In this document: positions 25,277 through 34,424 of the stretch, one piece after another
How the letters are laid out: the number at the start of each line of letters is the position of its first letter
How positions within the stretch are numbered: position 1 is the stretch's first letter
NCBI GenBank assembly: GCA_964652825.1
Contig: CAZZCU010000001.1
Location: 124,001-188,000, forward strand
Length of the DNA stretch: 64,000 nucleotides
Reading direction: 5' to 3'
DNA from: CAZZCU01 sp964652825
GTDB lineage: Bacteria > Bdellovibrionota_B > Oligoflexia > Oligoflexales > CAZZCU01
The notes under the pieces: generated by a model
Databases searched by the model: none
Told to the model about the DNA's origin: nothing
Seen by the model: only the letters and a program-made list of their open reading frames with translations
Made by a program: the position numbers and the translations under genes

Positions 25277-26529
25277 GCCATGAATTCTTCTTTCGAGATG
25301 GTCTGTATCATTGCGAAGGAGTATCGGTTGCGGACATAGCCGATACAGTTGGAACGCCTTGTTTTATTTATTCAAAAAAATTTCTTGGGCGTCGCTGCGC
25401 TGGCTTGAAGGCGGCGTTTGCCGATCATCCGACTTTGTTTTGCTATGCGGTTAAAGCCAATAGCAACTTGAGCATACTGCAAGCGATTGGGGCACATGAT
25501 TTTGGGGCAGACGTTGTCTCCATTGGCGAAATTGAGCGTGCGCGCTTGGCGGGTATTTTGCCGCAAAAGATCGTTTTCTCTGGCGTCGGCAAACGCGAAG
25601 ATGAAATTGCAGCGGCTTTAGCGACGGGGATTTTATCGTTCAATGTTGAATCTCTAAGTGAGCTGCAACAGATCGCAAAAATTGCCGCGACTGCCGGCAA
25701 ATGCGCACAAGTGGTTTTGCGAGTGAATCCGAACGTTGATGCGAAAACACACAAGAAGATCGCTACTGGTTTATATTCAACCAAATTTGGCTTGCCGGAA
25801 GCCGAGCTTGCTGCTGCGTACACGATTATCAAGAATGCCGGGGGCAACCTGCAACTTAAAGGTCTGGCGTGTCATATCGGCAGTCAGCTTATGGATTTGA
25901 CACCCATCACAGATGCGGCGCGCCGCATGCGCGCCTTGGTGGAAGATGCCGAGAGCGCTGGCTTTCAGATAGAGTTTTTGAATTTGGGTGGTGGCGTTGG
26001 CATTGCTTACGGCGGGGAGTCGGCTCCGACTGCCGAGACCTATGCGCAAGCGTTGCTCCCCGTCATGCGTGGGATGAAACAAAGACTGGTTTTGGAACCC
26101 GGCAGATTCATTGTTGGCGACGCGGGCATTTTGTTGACCAGGGTTTTGCACGTGAAACAAAATCCCGAGCGTCGTTTTGTAATTGTTGACGCGGCGATGA
26201 CTGAGTTGATTCGGCCAACGCTTTATGAAGCTGCGCACCGCATTTTCCCGGCCAAAGATGACGGCAATCGCGAGACTTGGCGGCACGTGGATATTGTCGG
26301 GCCGGTTTGCGAAACAGGGGATTTTCTGGGCCTGGATCGATCGCTTGCTGAGGTCGGGCCGGGGGACTTGTTGGCAGTTGCAACCTGTGGGGCTTATGCC
26401 GCCAGCATGGCGTCGACTTACAATAGCCGACCGTTGTGTGCGGAAGTTCTTGTCGAGAATGATAGCTATGCTATTGTCCGCAGACATCAGCAGCTAGCAA
26501 GTTTATGGCAGGATGAAGCCCTATGTTAG
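25273..26529 (+). CDS. lysA: diaminopimelate decarboxylase
   Basis: PLP enzyme making L-lysine from meso-diaminopimelate. The 418 residues carry the PLP lysine Lys61 (CYAVKANSN) and CHIGSQLMDL, the glycine-rich phosphate loop LNLGGGVGIAYG, and the C-terminal domain motif GPVCETGDFL with the active-site Cys. The ATG lies inside the last four bases of tatB. lysC begins seven bases before the lysA stop. The overlaps indicate a tatB-lysA-lysC transcription unit. Confidence 0.95.
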   Translation: MSHEFFFRDGLYHCEGVSVADIADTVGTPCFIYSKKFLGRRCAGLKAAFADHPTLFCYAVKANSNLSILQAIGAHDFGADVVSIGEIERARLAGILPQKIVFSGVGKREDEIAAALATGILSFNVESLSELQQIAKIAATAGKCAQVVLRVNPNVDAKTHKKIATGLYSTKFGLPEAELAAAYTIIKNAGGNLQLKGLACHIGSQLMDLTPITDAARRMRALVEDAESAGFQIEFLNLGGGVGIAYGGESAPTAETYAQALLPVMRGMKQRLVLEPGRFIVGDAGILLTRVLHVKQNPERRFVIVDAAMTELIRPTLYEAAHRIFPAKDDGNRETWRHVDIVGPVCETGDFLGLDRSLAEVGPGDLLAVATCGAYAASMASTYNSRPLCAEVLVENDSYAIVRRHQQLASLWQDEALC

Positions 26530-27782
26530 TTGATCGTTATTATTTTCCTTTTCCGCAGCCGGTCGTACAAAAATACGGCGGTACATCAGTGGGCACACCG
26601 GAACGCATTGTTCAGGTTGCCGAACGTGTCGCGAAACATTATCGCGCCGGACAAAAACAATTGGCTGTGGTTGTGAGTGCGATGGCCGGCGAGACCAATC
26701 GTCTGGTCGAATTAGTGAAGCAGGTTAATGGTGATGTGCCGCCGCGTTTTTACGACATGGCGGTGGCCGCGGGAGAACAGGTCGCCGTTGCATTGATGGC
26801 GGCTGCGATCGCAAGGCAGGGTGTGGCCGGCGAAGCTTTGTTGGCGTATCAAATCGGGATCGTTACTGACGAATTACACGCGAAAGCGCGTATTCAACAT
26901 ATTCGCACCGAACGAATTCATCAGGCTTGGCGCGAAGGGAAAATCCCTATCATCGCCGGCTTTCAGGGTATGACCAAAGATATGGAGATCACCACGCTTG
27001 GACGGGGTGGCAGCGATACTAGCGCGGTAGCGTTGGCGATTGCTTTGAATGCCGGATTTTGCGAAATCAACACCGATGTTGATGGCGTATTTACCGCGGA
27101 CCCGCGTGTGGTGCCGGAAGCTAAGTTGTCAGGAGTGATGGATTTTGATGTTGCTTTGGAAATGGCTTCACTCGGCAGCAAGGTTTTGCACGCACGCTGT
27201 GTGGAGCTGGGGTCGAAATATAAAATGCCGATTGTGGTGAGAAACACATTCAAGGACGATAATGCAAAGAGGACGGTGATCATGTCTTTTACCGAAGAAC
27301 AGACTCTTGAAGCACCGGTTGTTTCCGGCGTTACGTTGGATGGTAATGTTGCGAAAGTTACGGTTGAGTACGCGACCAATAATGCTGATGTCATTGCCAA
27401 GTTATTCACTAAAATCAGCGATCTTGGTGTGAACGTGGATATCATTGTTCACGATAGCGGCACACGAGATAATATTTCCGTGCTTGGCTTTACCGTGGCG
27501 CGCGATGATCTACGTCCGACTTTAAAGGCGCTGGACGAATTTTCCGCCACGCTTAAACATGAAGTTTTTACTTATAAATCCGAGCAAGGATTGGTCAAAG
27601 TCTCGATCGTCGGTCTTGGTATGCGTAGTCATCCAGGCGTGGCCAGTAAAATGTTTAGAGCTCTTGCCAGCCGTAATATTGATTTGCATATGATCTCGAC
27701 ATCGGAGATCAAAGTATCATGTGTCGTTGATGAGAAGCATGCGACCGCGGCTTCGCAAGCATTGCACGCGGCGTTTTGCTAG
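26523..27782 (+). CDS. lysC: aspartate kinase (aspartokinase)
   Basis: First enzyme of the aspartate pathway to lysine, threonine, methionine and diaminopimelate. It phosphorylates aspartate with ATP. The 419 residues begin with the kinase motif VVQKYGGTSVG, contain TLGRGGSDTSAVALA and ITTDVDGVFTADPR-like sequence (read here as INTDVDGVFTADPRV), and end with two ACT-type regulatory domains that suggest feedback control by an amino acid. It overlaps lysA by seven bases. The stop is six bases from the convergent cytochrome c gene. Confidence 0.95.
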   Translation: MLVDRYYFPFPQPVVQKYGGTSVGTPERIVQVAERVAKHYRAGQKQLAVVVSAMAGETNRLVELVKQVNGDVPPRFYDMAVAAGEQVAVALMAAAIARQGVAGEALLAYQIGIVTDELHAKARIQHIRTERIHQAWREGKIPIIAGFQGMTKDMEITTLGRGGSDTSAVALAIALNAGFCEINTDVDGVFTADPRVVPEAKLSGVMDFDVALEMASLGSKVLHARCVELGSKYKMPIVVRNTFKDDNAKRTVIMSFTEEQTLEAPVVSGVTLDGNVAKVTVEYATNNADVIAKLFTKISDLGVNVDIIVHDSGTRDNISVLGFTVARDDLRPTLKALDEFSATLKHEVFTYKSEQGLVKVSIVGLGMRSHPGVASKMFRALASRNIDLHMISTSEIKVSCVVDEKHATAASQALHAAFC

Positions 27783-27787
27783 ATTGC

Positions 27788-28249
27788 TTACTGTTTGAAT
27801 CCACGGATCAGCGCGACGAAGCCCGTTACTTCTTCATCCGTCAACACACTACCCCAGGCAGCCATGGAGGCACTTAAGCCTACCGCGGTTCCGCCCTCGC
27901 GGATAACTTTGGCGATGCGTTCATCTGTAACAGAGGCTTGCCATTTAGCATCAGCAAAATTTCTGGGTTTTGGTGTTAAAGCCGCCGCGGCGGGTCCGGT
28001 AGCTTGGCCATCCGTACCATGGCAACTGCCACAAACGGCATTATACTTTGCTTGAATCGGGTCGTCAGACGTCGGAGCCGCCGTGGCTTTGGGCGCGAGT
28101 TTATAGTCTTCGGTTAGACGGTCGGCAGGCTGATTGGCTAATTGACTTTCCTGACGGATGCTTTGCCAGTTCTTACGCGGATCATGTTGTTCAGTGCACA
28201 TGAAAGCAGTCAGAAGGGGGGCGGTAAAAACCAAATATCTCATTTTCAT
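27788..28249 (-). CDS. exported c-type cytochrome (small, class I-like)
   Basis: A 153-residue protein with a hydrophobic signal sequence and one haem c site, C73-G-S-C-H77. A later methionine (Met129, LSASMAAWG) is suited to be the axial ligand. The phrase GLSASMAAWGSVLTDEEV is usual for small cytochromes of the cbb3/CccA type. The N-terminus ends AFMC, a poor lipobox, so lipidation is uncertain. The start is chosen at 28249 because ggag sits seven bases before it; earlier ATG codons are closer to or overlap that site. Role: periplasmic electron transfer, partner unknown. Confidence 0.85.
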   Translation of the reverse strand: MKMRYLVFTAPLLTAFMCTEQHDPRKNWQSIRQESQLANQPADRLTEDYKLAPKATAAPTSDDPIQAKYNAVCGSCHGTDGQATGPAAAALTPKPRNFADAKWQASVTDERIAKVIREGGTAVGLSASMAAWGSVLTDEEVTGFVALIRGFKQ

Positions 28250-28331
28250 AACCATGCTCCGCAATTAAGGTCGCAACCACTACATCAATTGAATGCCCAA
28301 ACCAGATAGTATCGACGCCTTGGTGACTGTG

Positions 28332-29612
28332 TCAATCCCAGCGATACGCAATACGGGCATTAAATAGCTCCAGAGTTTCTGTTGCGCGGCCGGTAGGATC
28401 CAAATAATGAAAGTTGGCGAAAAGATCATTATAACTTTGCCGGTAGTATTCAAGAATAAGGCGCAAATTTTTGCTTAGTTCCACTCCAGCGCCCACGTTA
28501 AGCGCGGATTGGACAATGTCGGGGGTTTTGCTGCCTGGTTGGGCGCAAAGATTGTTGGCAATGGCCGAACAACGTTCAAAGAAATCAACACCGCCAGTAT
28601 TGATCGTGCGGTACTCATACCCCACGCCGATGAAGTAAGTTGCAAGAATTTTATAGGCAACGCTTGCCGCAAAGAGATTGCGTGTGACCGCATTGGTTTC
28701 TTGTTTGGTCGGGTCTTCCACCAGCACGATACCGGGATCGTTATTGATAAAGACATTAGGCACAGAATCCTGATTAGCGTCCAAATCCTTCGCCGTGGTT
28801 CGTTGCCAGCCGAGCATGGCGTTTAGCCCCTGCGCTCCGAAAATTTTGCCATCGACTTCAAGCGCTGCCGCAAAACGCTGGGTTTGGAAACCGATACTCG
28901 GCATGGTCGCGGCGGTAAAATTGTTTTTATAGAACCAATCAAAACTAGCGGAGCCAACGTTGTTGCCGTCATAAGATGTGCCCAAGTTGAGATTCAGACC
29001 TTCGGCCAACGTCGCTTGCATTCGTAAACCCAAAAATTGCTGTGCATCCACGTTGACCGTGTTTTCTCCCTCGCCGTTGCCAAGCGTCACCTGAATCGCC
29101 AACCCTTTTAAAACGGGTACAAGATAGTTGAGAGAGATCGCGGTTTGTTCCCACGGAGAATCTTCGAGCGAACCTTCAAAAGCCAGGCCGCTAGCTTGTG
29201 GTAGGTTGGTGCTGCCGCGAAACTCTTCGACAACAACGCTCATGTTGGCGCGTGCCGACCACGTAAGGCCGTAATAATCAATGAAGGCCAAAGGCGTATC
29301 TTTGGTCTGGGGTGCCAGGCTGCGATTGGGAGCCGAATCAAAGTGATGTGCGGTCGTCGCGAATGGATCCACGGTCACAACCGCTTGAATCTTGTCATCA
29401 ATAGATTCCTTGAATCGCAAGCGAATGCCACTGATGCCGATGCAGTCTTGTTTGCCGCCCTTGGTTCGATTGAAATGATGGGTGCAATCGAAACGAATTC
29501 CCAGGTCCGTTGACGATGTCGCACCTGCATCGGTGGTTGCGGCATTGATTGATGAGGGGATAGTCGTGACATAGAGGGCAGCTAATGCCATGAAATATTT
29601 TTTCTGGAACAT
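28332..29612 (-). CDS. putative outer-membrane porin-like barrel protein
   Basis: A 426-residue exported protein with a signal peptide (MALAALYVTTIPSSINA) and then many alternating hydrophobic/polar strands with aromatic ends. The pattern fits an outer-membrane beta-barrel or porin. The last residues, FNARIAYRWD, end in a charged residue, not the usual terminal Phe. I cannot name a specific family or substrate. The start is supported by ggag eight bases before ATG 29612. It lies upstream of the cytochrome c gene on the same strand, 82 bases apart. Confidence 0.7.
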   Translation of the reverse strand: MFQKKYFMALAALYVTTIPSSINAATTDAGATSSTDLGIRFDCTHHFNRTKGGKQDCIGISGIRLRFKESIDDKIQAVVTVDPFATTAHHFDSAPNRSLAPQTKDTPLAFIDYYGLTWSARANMSVVVEEFRGSTNLPQASGLAFEGSLEDSPWEQTAISLNYLVPVLKGLAIQVTLGNGEGENTVNVDAQQFLGLRMQATLAEGLNLNLGTSYDGNNVGSASFDWFYKNNFTAATMPSIGFQTQRFAAALEVDGKIFGAQGLNAMLGWQRTTAKDLDANQDSVPNVFINNDPGIVLVEDPTKQETNAVTRNLFAASVAYKILATYFIGVGYEYRTINTGGVDFFERCSAIANNLCAQPGSKTPDIVQSALNVGAGVELSKNLRLILEYYRQSYNDLFANFHYLDPTGRATETLELFNARIAYRWD

Positions 29613-29759
29613 GTCCGTTACTCCATCGAAAATCACAGTAGTTCTGTAAGTGCGGACTATTTGTATAAAAATTATCATAACATGTTGAATCACCAAAAAC
29701 AGCGTCAGAAAGCTAACGCTATAGTTTTGGCGCCAGCGTCAGCCAATTGACCAACGGAC

Positions 29760-29775
29760 CGCCAAAATTTTGGCG
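29760..29775. repeat. 16-base perfect palindrome upstream of fliL
   Basis: The sequence cgccaaaattttggcg is its own reverse complement. The half ttttggcg recurs at 29725-29732. It sits in the 273-base gap between the porin gene and the flagellar operon, 110 bases before fliL. It could be a regulator-binding site. A terminator is less likely, since no T-run follows. Confidence 0.45.
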
Positions 29776-29885
29776 AATGCTTTTGTGCTTGGGACAAAAA
29801 AGTAAAGTTTTTCCAGCCCGCATCCGAAAAAAGCAGTGCGGAAAAAACTTGGCATGCAACTTGAAGTGTTAAAGGCAGGAGTACT

Positions 29886-30563
29886 ATGGCTACAGAAGAA
29901 AAAAAACCAGCTGAGGCTGAAAAGTCAGCTAAGGACGATGCGCCTGAAGCTGCTGCTGAGACAAGCGGCAAGCGTCGCAAACTGATTATGATCGGTGGTG
30001 GTGCAGTATTAGTGCTTGGCATTGGTGGCGGGGCTGCGTTCTTCCTGACCAAGAACCCTAGTGCAACTTCGACGCCGGCGACAGAAGCAGCGGCAACGAC
30101 CGATGCTAACGGCGATGAAGAGCACGCAGCTGCAGCTCCCGCAAAAGAAAAGTCGAAGGATGGACACGGCGAGGAAAAGGCCAAAGAGCATGGGGCGACC
30201 GCCAAAGAAGAAGCCAAAGGTGGCGAGGCGCACGCGGCCAAAGTTGTTGAGGGAATTCAGTTTGGCGCTACCATGCCGTTTAAGACATTCCATCTGAACT
30301 TAGGTAACCCACTTGAGAATCACTATTTGCGTCTTGAAATCGCGGTTGAATACAAGGGTGGCGACGGCCAAAAGACTGAGATTGATATGCGCATGCCGCA
30401 GTTACGCGACGCGGTTGTAAGTGTTGCGAGTCGCAAGTCACGGGAATTTCTCCTTGGCCCAGATGGCAAGGAACAGTTGCGGCGCGAGCTGCTTATTCGC
30501 CTTAACCGTTATATGAGCAAGCCGATTGAGGCTGTTTATATTACAGATATGCTCATCGAGTAA
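29886..30563 (+). CDS. fliL: flagellar basal body-associated protein FliL
   Basis: Single-pass inner-membrane protein that surrounds and stabilises the stator. The 225 residues have a polar N-terminus, one membrane helix (about 33-54, LIMIGGGAVLVLGIGGG), then an unusual Ala/Lys/Glu/His-rich linker (55-110). The FliL domain follows (TFHLNLGNPLENHYLRLEI, then RMPQLRDAVVSV). The long low-complexity linker lengthens the protein beyond usual FliL. The start is supported by ggcagga upstream. It is the first gene of the flagellar cluster. The upstream gap must hold the operon promoter. Confidence 0.9.
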   Translation: MATEEKKPAEAEKSAKDDAPEAAAETSGKRRKLIMIGGGAVLVLGIGGGAAFFLTKNPSATSTPATEAAATTDANGDEEHAAAAPAKEKSKDGHGEEKAKEHGATAKEEAKGGEAHAAKVVEGIQFGATMPFKTFHLNLGNPLENHYLRLEIAVEYKGGDGQKTEIDMRMPQLRDAVVSVASRKSREFLLGPDGKEQLRRELLIRLNRYMSKPIEAVYITDMLIE

Positions 30564-30581
30564 CTTTTCCTCGAGGCGTGA

Positions 30582-31562
30582 ATGACTCAAGTATTGTCAC
30601 AAAGTGAAGTGGATGCCCTATTGTCGGCGGTGTCGGATAATCGCGTTGCCAGCGAAGATCCGGCAAATCCAGACAATCTCAAGAACGGTATCGTTCAATA
30701 TGATCTGGCGAATCAGGATCGTATTATTCGCGGCCGTATGCCGACGTTGGATATTATTCATGATCGCTTTATCCGGTTGTTTCGTGTGACTTTGTCCAAC
30801 TCTTTGCGAAAAATGGCAAATATCAGTGTGAATTCCACCGGTCCGCTGAAGTTTTCGGAATTCATGAACTCCCTACCGTTGCCGTCTTGTTTGAATATTC
30901 TGCGCTTGGATCCTTTGCGCGGTGCGGCGGTCATGGTCATAGAATCAAAGCTGCTCTATGCGTTAGTGGATAGTTTTTTCGGCGGCAATGATGTTCCTTA
31001 TACAAAGATCGAGGGTAAAGATTTTACTCCGATCGAAATAAAAATCGCCCGCCGCGTGGTTTTGTCGGCGATTGATGATCTGGAAAAAGCCTGGGAACCG
31101 GTCTATCCGCTGAAAATCGGTTATAGCCGTACCGAGATTAACCCACAGTTTGTCGCTGTCGTGCCGCCATCGGATGTTGTCATCGCTACGACGTTTGACG
31201 TGGAACTCGAAAAAGTTTCTGGCACTATTAAAATCGTTATTCCTTATGCGACGCTTGAACCGATCAAGTCGAAGCTCTCAGTTGGTTTTCAAAGTGAACA
31301 ACTGGAAGTTGATTTTATCTGGATCAACCGCATCAAAGAACAGATCATGCAGGCTTCGGCTAATATTCTGGTAAAGCTTGGCGAAGCAACCATTTCTATC
31401 CAAGACCTGGTAGACCTTGAACCAGGCGACATTATCCAACTGGATAAAGACGCCACCTTGCCACTCGATATTATGGTTGAAGGCGTGCCGAAGTTTAAGG
31501 GTTTGCCCGGCTTGCTCAAAGGCAATCGTGCAATCAAGATCACGGAATCTCTGTTCGAGTAG
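30582..31562 (+). CDS. fliM: flagellar motor switch protein FliM
   Basis: C-ring component that binds CheY-P and sets rotation direction. The 326 residues start with the CheY-binding motif LSQSEVDALL and have the FliM middle domain (DIIHDRFIRLFRVTLSNSLRK, ESKLLYALVDSFFGG). They end with the SpoA-type domain (PLDIMVEGVPKFKGLPG) shared with FliN. Length is normal. It lies 18 bases after fliL, and fliN follows after 77 bases, a larger gap without obvious signals. Confidence 0.96.
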   Translation: MTQVLSQSEVDALLSAVSDNRVASEDPANPDNLKNGIVQYDLANQDRIIRGRMPTLDIIHDRFIRLFRVTLSNSLRKMANISVNSTGPLKFSEFMNSLPLPSCLNILRLDPLRGAAVMVIESKLLYALVDSFFGGNDVPYTKIEGKDFTPIEIKIARRVVLSAIDDLEKAWEPVYPLKIGYSRTEINPQFVAVVPPSDVVIATTFDVELEKVSGTIKIVIPYATLEPIKSKLSVGFQSEQLEVDFIWINRIKEQIMQASANILVKLGEATISIQDLVDLEPGDIIQLDKDATLPLDIMVEGVPKFKGLPGLLKGNRAIKITESLFE

Positions 31563-31639
31563 CTTTGATCGTCATGCGGTAGTCTGCGCTGACGTTTCCA
31601 TTAACAATACGAAGTAATACGTTTATTCGGAGGACGACT

Positions 31640-32065
31640 ATGTCTGCTGATCAGAATCAAAACTCCAATCCGGAAGATTTCGGCCTAGGTCCGGATTTCG
31701 ACGAAGCTCTAGCCGAGGCGTCTGGTGAAAAGCCGGATGGTGGCGAGCGTAAGGCCAACGATGCCGAATCGCGTTTGGCGAAAGCGGATTTCTCCAAACT
31801 GAAAATGATTCTCGATGTACCTCTGAAGGTATCGGTTGAATTGGGCCGCACCAAAATGCTGATTAACGATCTGCTTCAGCTTGGTCAGGGTTCGGTCATC
31901 GAGCTCGACAAAATCGCTGGTGAGCCAATGGAGATTCTTATCAACGATAAGCTTGTTGCCATGGGCGAAGTCGTTGTGGTTAACGAAAAATTCGGTGTTC
32001 GTTTGACGGATGTCGTTTCGCAGTTTGGTCTTGGTGATCTTGGTCCAGCCAAAGAAGCCAGCTAA
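31640..32065 (+). CDS. fliN: flagellar motor switch protein FliN
   Basis: C-ring protein that also docks the export ATPase complex. The 141 residues have an acidic, low-complexity N-terminus (about 1-50) followed by the SpoA domain (ILDVPLKVSVELGRTKMLIND, then GEPMEILINDKLVAMGEVVVVNEKFGVRLTD). The start is very clear: cggaggacgac before ATG. Positioned between fliM and fliO as usual. Confidence 0.95.
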   Translation: MSADQNQNSNPEDFGLGPDFDEALAEASGEKPDGGERKANDAESRLAKADFSKLKMILDVPLKVSVELGRTKMLINDLLQLGQGSVIELDKIAGEPMEILINDKLVAMGEVVVVNEKFGVRLTDVVSQFGLGDLGPAKEAS

Positions 32066-32098
32066 TTGTTCGTGGCAAATCTACGTCTTGGAGTTTCT

Positions 32099-33310
32099 AT
32101 GAAGTTTGTTATAGCACTGATGTCCTGCATGTTGCCGTCATTGGCGATAGGTGCGACGCAGAAAGCGACCCCGTTGGGGGCACAAGCATCGTTAACGACA
32201 CTTGGCAAGATTGATGCCGAGAGCGATGAGGCCGCCACGGTTATTACGATTCGCTTTGATCGCAAGCCGGATTGGGACAAGCTTCAGATGGAAGAACATG
32301 GAACGTTCCTGCAGTTTTCCATGCCCGGTGTTTTTGCGCCAAATCCCGGTGAGTTTGTCGATACACCAAGTCCTGTCGTCGCTAAGGCCGGTGTTTTCCA
32401 ACCAAAGACTGACGTAACTTCCGTGCGCTTATTTGTTCGCAAGGAAGCGGCGGACGTATTGCAGGCGTCGACGTTGGATGTTCTTGATAATCGCGCTATT
32501 TTTCGTCTGGATCATAAGAAATTGGAACAGATTATCGCGGCACGTGCGACACCGACTTTGACCGGCGCAGTGTCTTCGGGTGATGCAGAGAAAGTCATTG
32601 CAAACACAGAGGTACGCAATGATATTCCCGCACCGGCACAGATGCTGCAAGGAAGTGCGGAAGGTCAAGTGGCGGTTGGTTCCAATGTTGCAAACTTGAA
32701 ACATAAAATGATTGGCGTCGCTATCTTTTGCGGCGTTATGTTGTCCATTTTGCTAGGTCTTCAAGTGTTACGACCCTTCCTGCGCAAAGCCCGCAAGAAT
32801 AAAGAAAAAGCGGGACCACAATTCAGTATTCAAACAATCGCCACTCAAGCGCTATCACCCAAGCAGAAGCTTGCCGTGGTGGAAGTTGGCGGCCAAAGAT
32901 TCTTGCTTGGAATTACTCCGGAGCACATTTCCCTGGTATCGGAATTACAGGTCGCGGCTGCTCCGGCCGTCAGTCGCGTTGCAGCGCTTGCTACGGCGGC
33001 GCCCCAACGTATGCTGGAGTCGGGAACAAAAGAAACCGGCAAGATCATCCATAGACAAAGATCAATCGCACAAAAGTCAAAATCAATCAGTGCCCAAGAA
33101 TCAGCTCCGCGTGCCCTGGAGAGGACAGCGTTGCCTGTCGCAAAGAAAGCCGCCTCCCCTTCCCGCATTAATGTGGCAATTGGTGATGATGGTGTTGTCA
33201 ACCGCGGTGGTGCCGATAATCGCGCTAAGACGGCGAGTTCCTCAGCAGTTGAAGATGTTACGAAAATGATTCGCGAAAAACTTAATAAGCTTTCGTCATT
33301 GCCGACATAG
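32099..33310 (+). CDS. fliO: flagellar export protein FliO, long form with exported N-terminal domain
   Basis: FliO helps build the FliP-FliQ-FliR export gate. Residues 203-222 are the membrane helix (MIGVAIFCGVMLSILLGLQV) and 240-285 the FliO domain (KLAVVEVGGQRFLLGITPEH). It is 403 residues, much longer than the usual 100-150. It carries a signal-like N-terminus (1-19), then a beta-rich region of about 110 residues (ITIRFDRKPDW, LQFSMPGVF, SVRLFVRKEA) resembling an AMIN-type wall-binding domain, and a disordered Ser/Ala-rich C-terminus. The start is set by ggag five bases before ATG 32099. The location between fliN and fliP supports the name. The AMIN likeness is tentative. Confidence 0.8.
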   Translation: MKFVIALMSCMLPSLAIGATQKATPLGAQASLTTLGKIDAESDEAATVITIRFDRKPDWDKLQMEEHGTFLQFSMPGVFAPNPGEFVDTPSPVVAKAGVFQPKTDVTSVRLFVRKEAADVLQASTLDVLDNRAIFRLDHKKLEQIIAARATPTLTGAVSSGDAEKVIANTEVRNDIPAPAQMLQGSAEGQVAVGSNVANLKHKMIGVAIFCGVMLSILLGLQVLRPFLRKARKNKEKAGPQFSIQTIATQALSPKQKLAVVEVGGQRFLLGITPEHISLVSELQVAAAPAVSRVAALATAAPQRMLESGTKETGKIIHRQRSIAQKSKSISAQESAPRALERTALPVAKKAASPSRINVAIGDDGVVNRGGADNRAKTASSSAVEDVTKMIREKLNKLSSLPT

Positions 33311-33324
33311 GTAAGGAGTGCGGT

Positions 33325-34110
33325 ATGTTTCACCGCGCATGGACAAATCGAATACTTGCTTCGACGATCGCTAGTCGCCTAACCGGACTAGCGATGTTTC
33401 TGTTTTCGGAGGCCTGTTTGGCACAGGCGCAGTTGCCTGGCCTGTCAATTAATTTGTCGGATACCGATGACCCATCTTCGGTAGTGCCAGCGATTAAAAT
33501 CGTGGCGTTGCTAACAGTTCTTACTGTTGCACCGGCGATTTTGCTGATGACGACAAGCTTCACGCGCATTTTGATCGTCATGAGTTTTGTGCGTCAGGCA
33601 CTTGGTACGCAACAGATGCCGCCAAACCAGGTCATCGTTGGCCTGTCTCTGTTTTTGACCTTGTTTACGATGGGACCTGTCCTGGATCAGATTAATACCA
33701 GAGCTTTAACGCCATATCTGGCCAAGCAGATTCCTCAGGATACAGCCTTAGAGGAAGTGGCACGTCCGCTGAGAAAATTTATGTTAGCACATACTCGCGA
33801 AGCGGATTTAGGCATGTTTTTTTCGATCGCGAAAATGTCCAAACCGCAAACTCCCAATGATGTGCCGATGACGGTTCTAATGCCGGCTTTTATGATTAGC
33901 GAGTTGAAAACCGCCTTTCAAATTGGGTTTATCATTTATATTCCATTTCTGATTATCGACATGGTTATCTCAGCCGTGTTGATGGCGATGGGTATGGTGA
34001 TGTTGCCGCCAACGGTGATTTCCTTGCCGTTTAAGATTGTTCTCTTTGTTCTGGTCGATGGCTGGTCGCTGATTGTTGGATCGGTGGTAAAAAGTTTTCA
34101 TATGATTTAA
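33325..34110 (+). CDS. fliP: flagellar biosynthetic protein FliP
   Basis: Core gate protein of the type III flagellar export apparatus, with FliQ and FliR. The 261 residues contain the family pattern SFTRILIVMSFVRQALGTQQMPPNQV, and later LMPAFMISELKTAFQIGF. The N-terminus includes a cleavable signal-like region ending near ACLAQAQ, as in other FliP proteins. The start is supported by gtaaggagtg before ATG. Four membrane segments are visible. Confidence 0.96.
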   Translation: MFHRAWTNRILASTIASRLTGLAMFLFSEACLAQAQLPGLSINLSDTDDPSSVVPAIKIVALLTVLTVAPAILLMTTSFTRILIVMSFVRQALGTQQMPPNQVIVGLSLFLTLFTMGPVLDQINTRALTPYLAKQIPQDTALEEVARPLRKFMLAHTREADLGMFFSIAKMSKPQTPNDVPMTVLMPAFMISELKTAFQIGFIIYIPFLIIDMVISAVLMAMGMVMLPPTVISLPFKIVLFVLVDGWSLIVGSVVKSFHMI

Positions 34111-34137
34111 CGCCGGCGTATTGCCGTCAGGACAATT

Positions 34138-34410
34138 ATGAACGAGCAGGCACTTATAGATATCGGCATTAAGAGCATCTGGGTTGCGATCCAGGTGGCA
34201 TCGCCGGCGTTGCTTACCGTCTTGTTTGTCGGTCTGGCGGTCTCTGTTTTTCAAGCTGCCACGCAGATCAACGAACAGACGCTTAGCTTTATTCCTAAAG
34301 TTGTCGTCATGACCATAGCCCTTGCCATCTGCGGCCCGTGGATCATTCAAACGATGATGGAATTCACAATGCAACTCTTTAACGAAATACCGATAGTAGC
34401 TAACAGGTAA
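34138..34410 (+). CDS. fliQ: flagellar biosynthetic protein FliQ
   Basis: Small gate subunit of the flagellar export complex. It is 90 residues with two membrane helices (VASPALLTVLFVGLAVSVFQ and VVVMTIALAICGPWI) around the conserved AATQINEQTLSFIPK. Exactly placed between fliP and fliR, 27 bases after fliP. Confidence 0.95.
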   Translation: MNEQALIDIGIKSIWVAIQVASPALLTVLFVGLAVSVFQAATQINEQTLSFIPKVVVMTIALAICGPWIIQTMMEFTMQLFNEIPIVANR

Positions 34411-34424
34411 GTAACGAGTAAACG

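Noticed and set aside
25777..26487. 236-codon open frame on the minus strand opposite lysA
   Set aside because: It lies fully antisense to a clear lysA, has no family resemblance and no ribosome binding site.
29701..29720. Short inverted repeat agcgt...acgct before the palindrome, as a minus-strand terminator
   Set aside because: The stem is only five bases and no minus-strand gene upstream needs it.
29849..29865. Sigma-54-like promoter before fliL (ttggcatg, then ttgaa)
   Set aside because: The -12 element lacks the expected GC, and transcription would start almost at the ribosome binding site.
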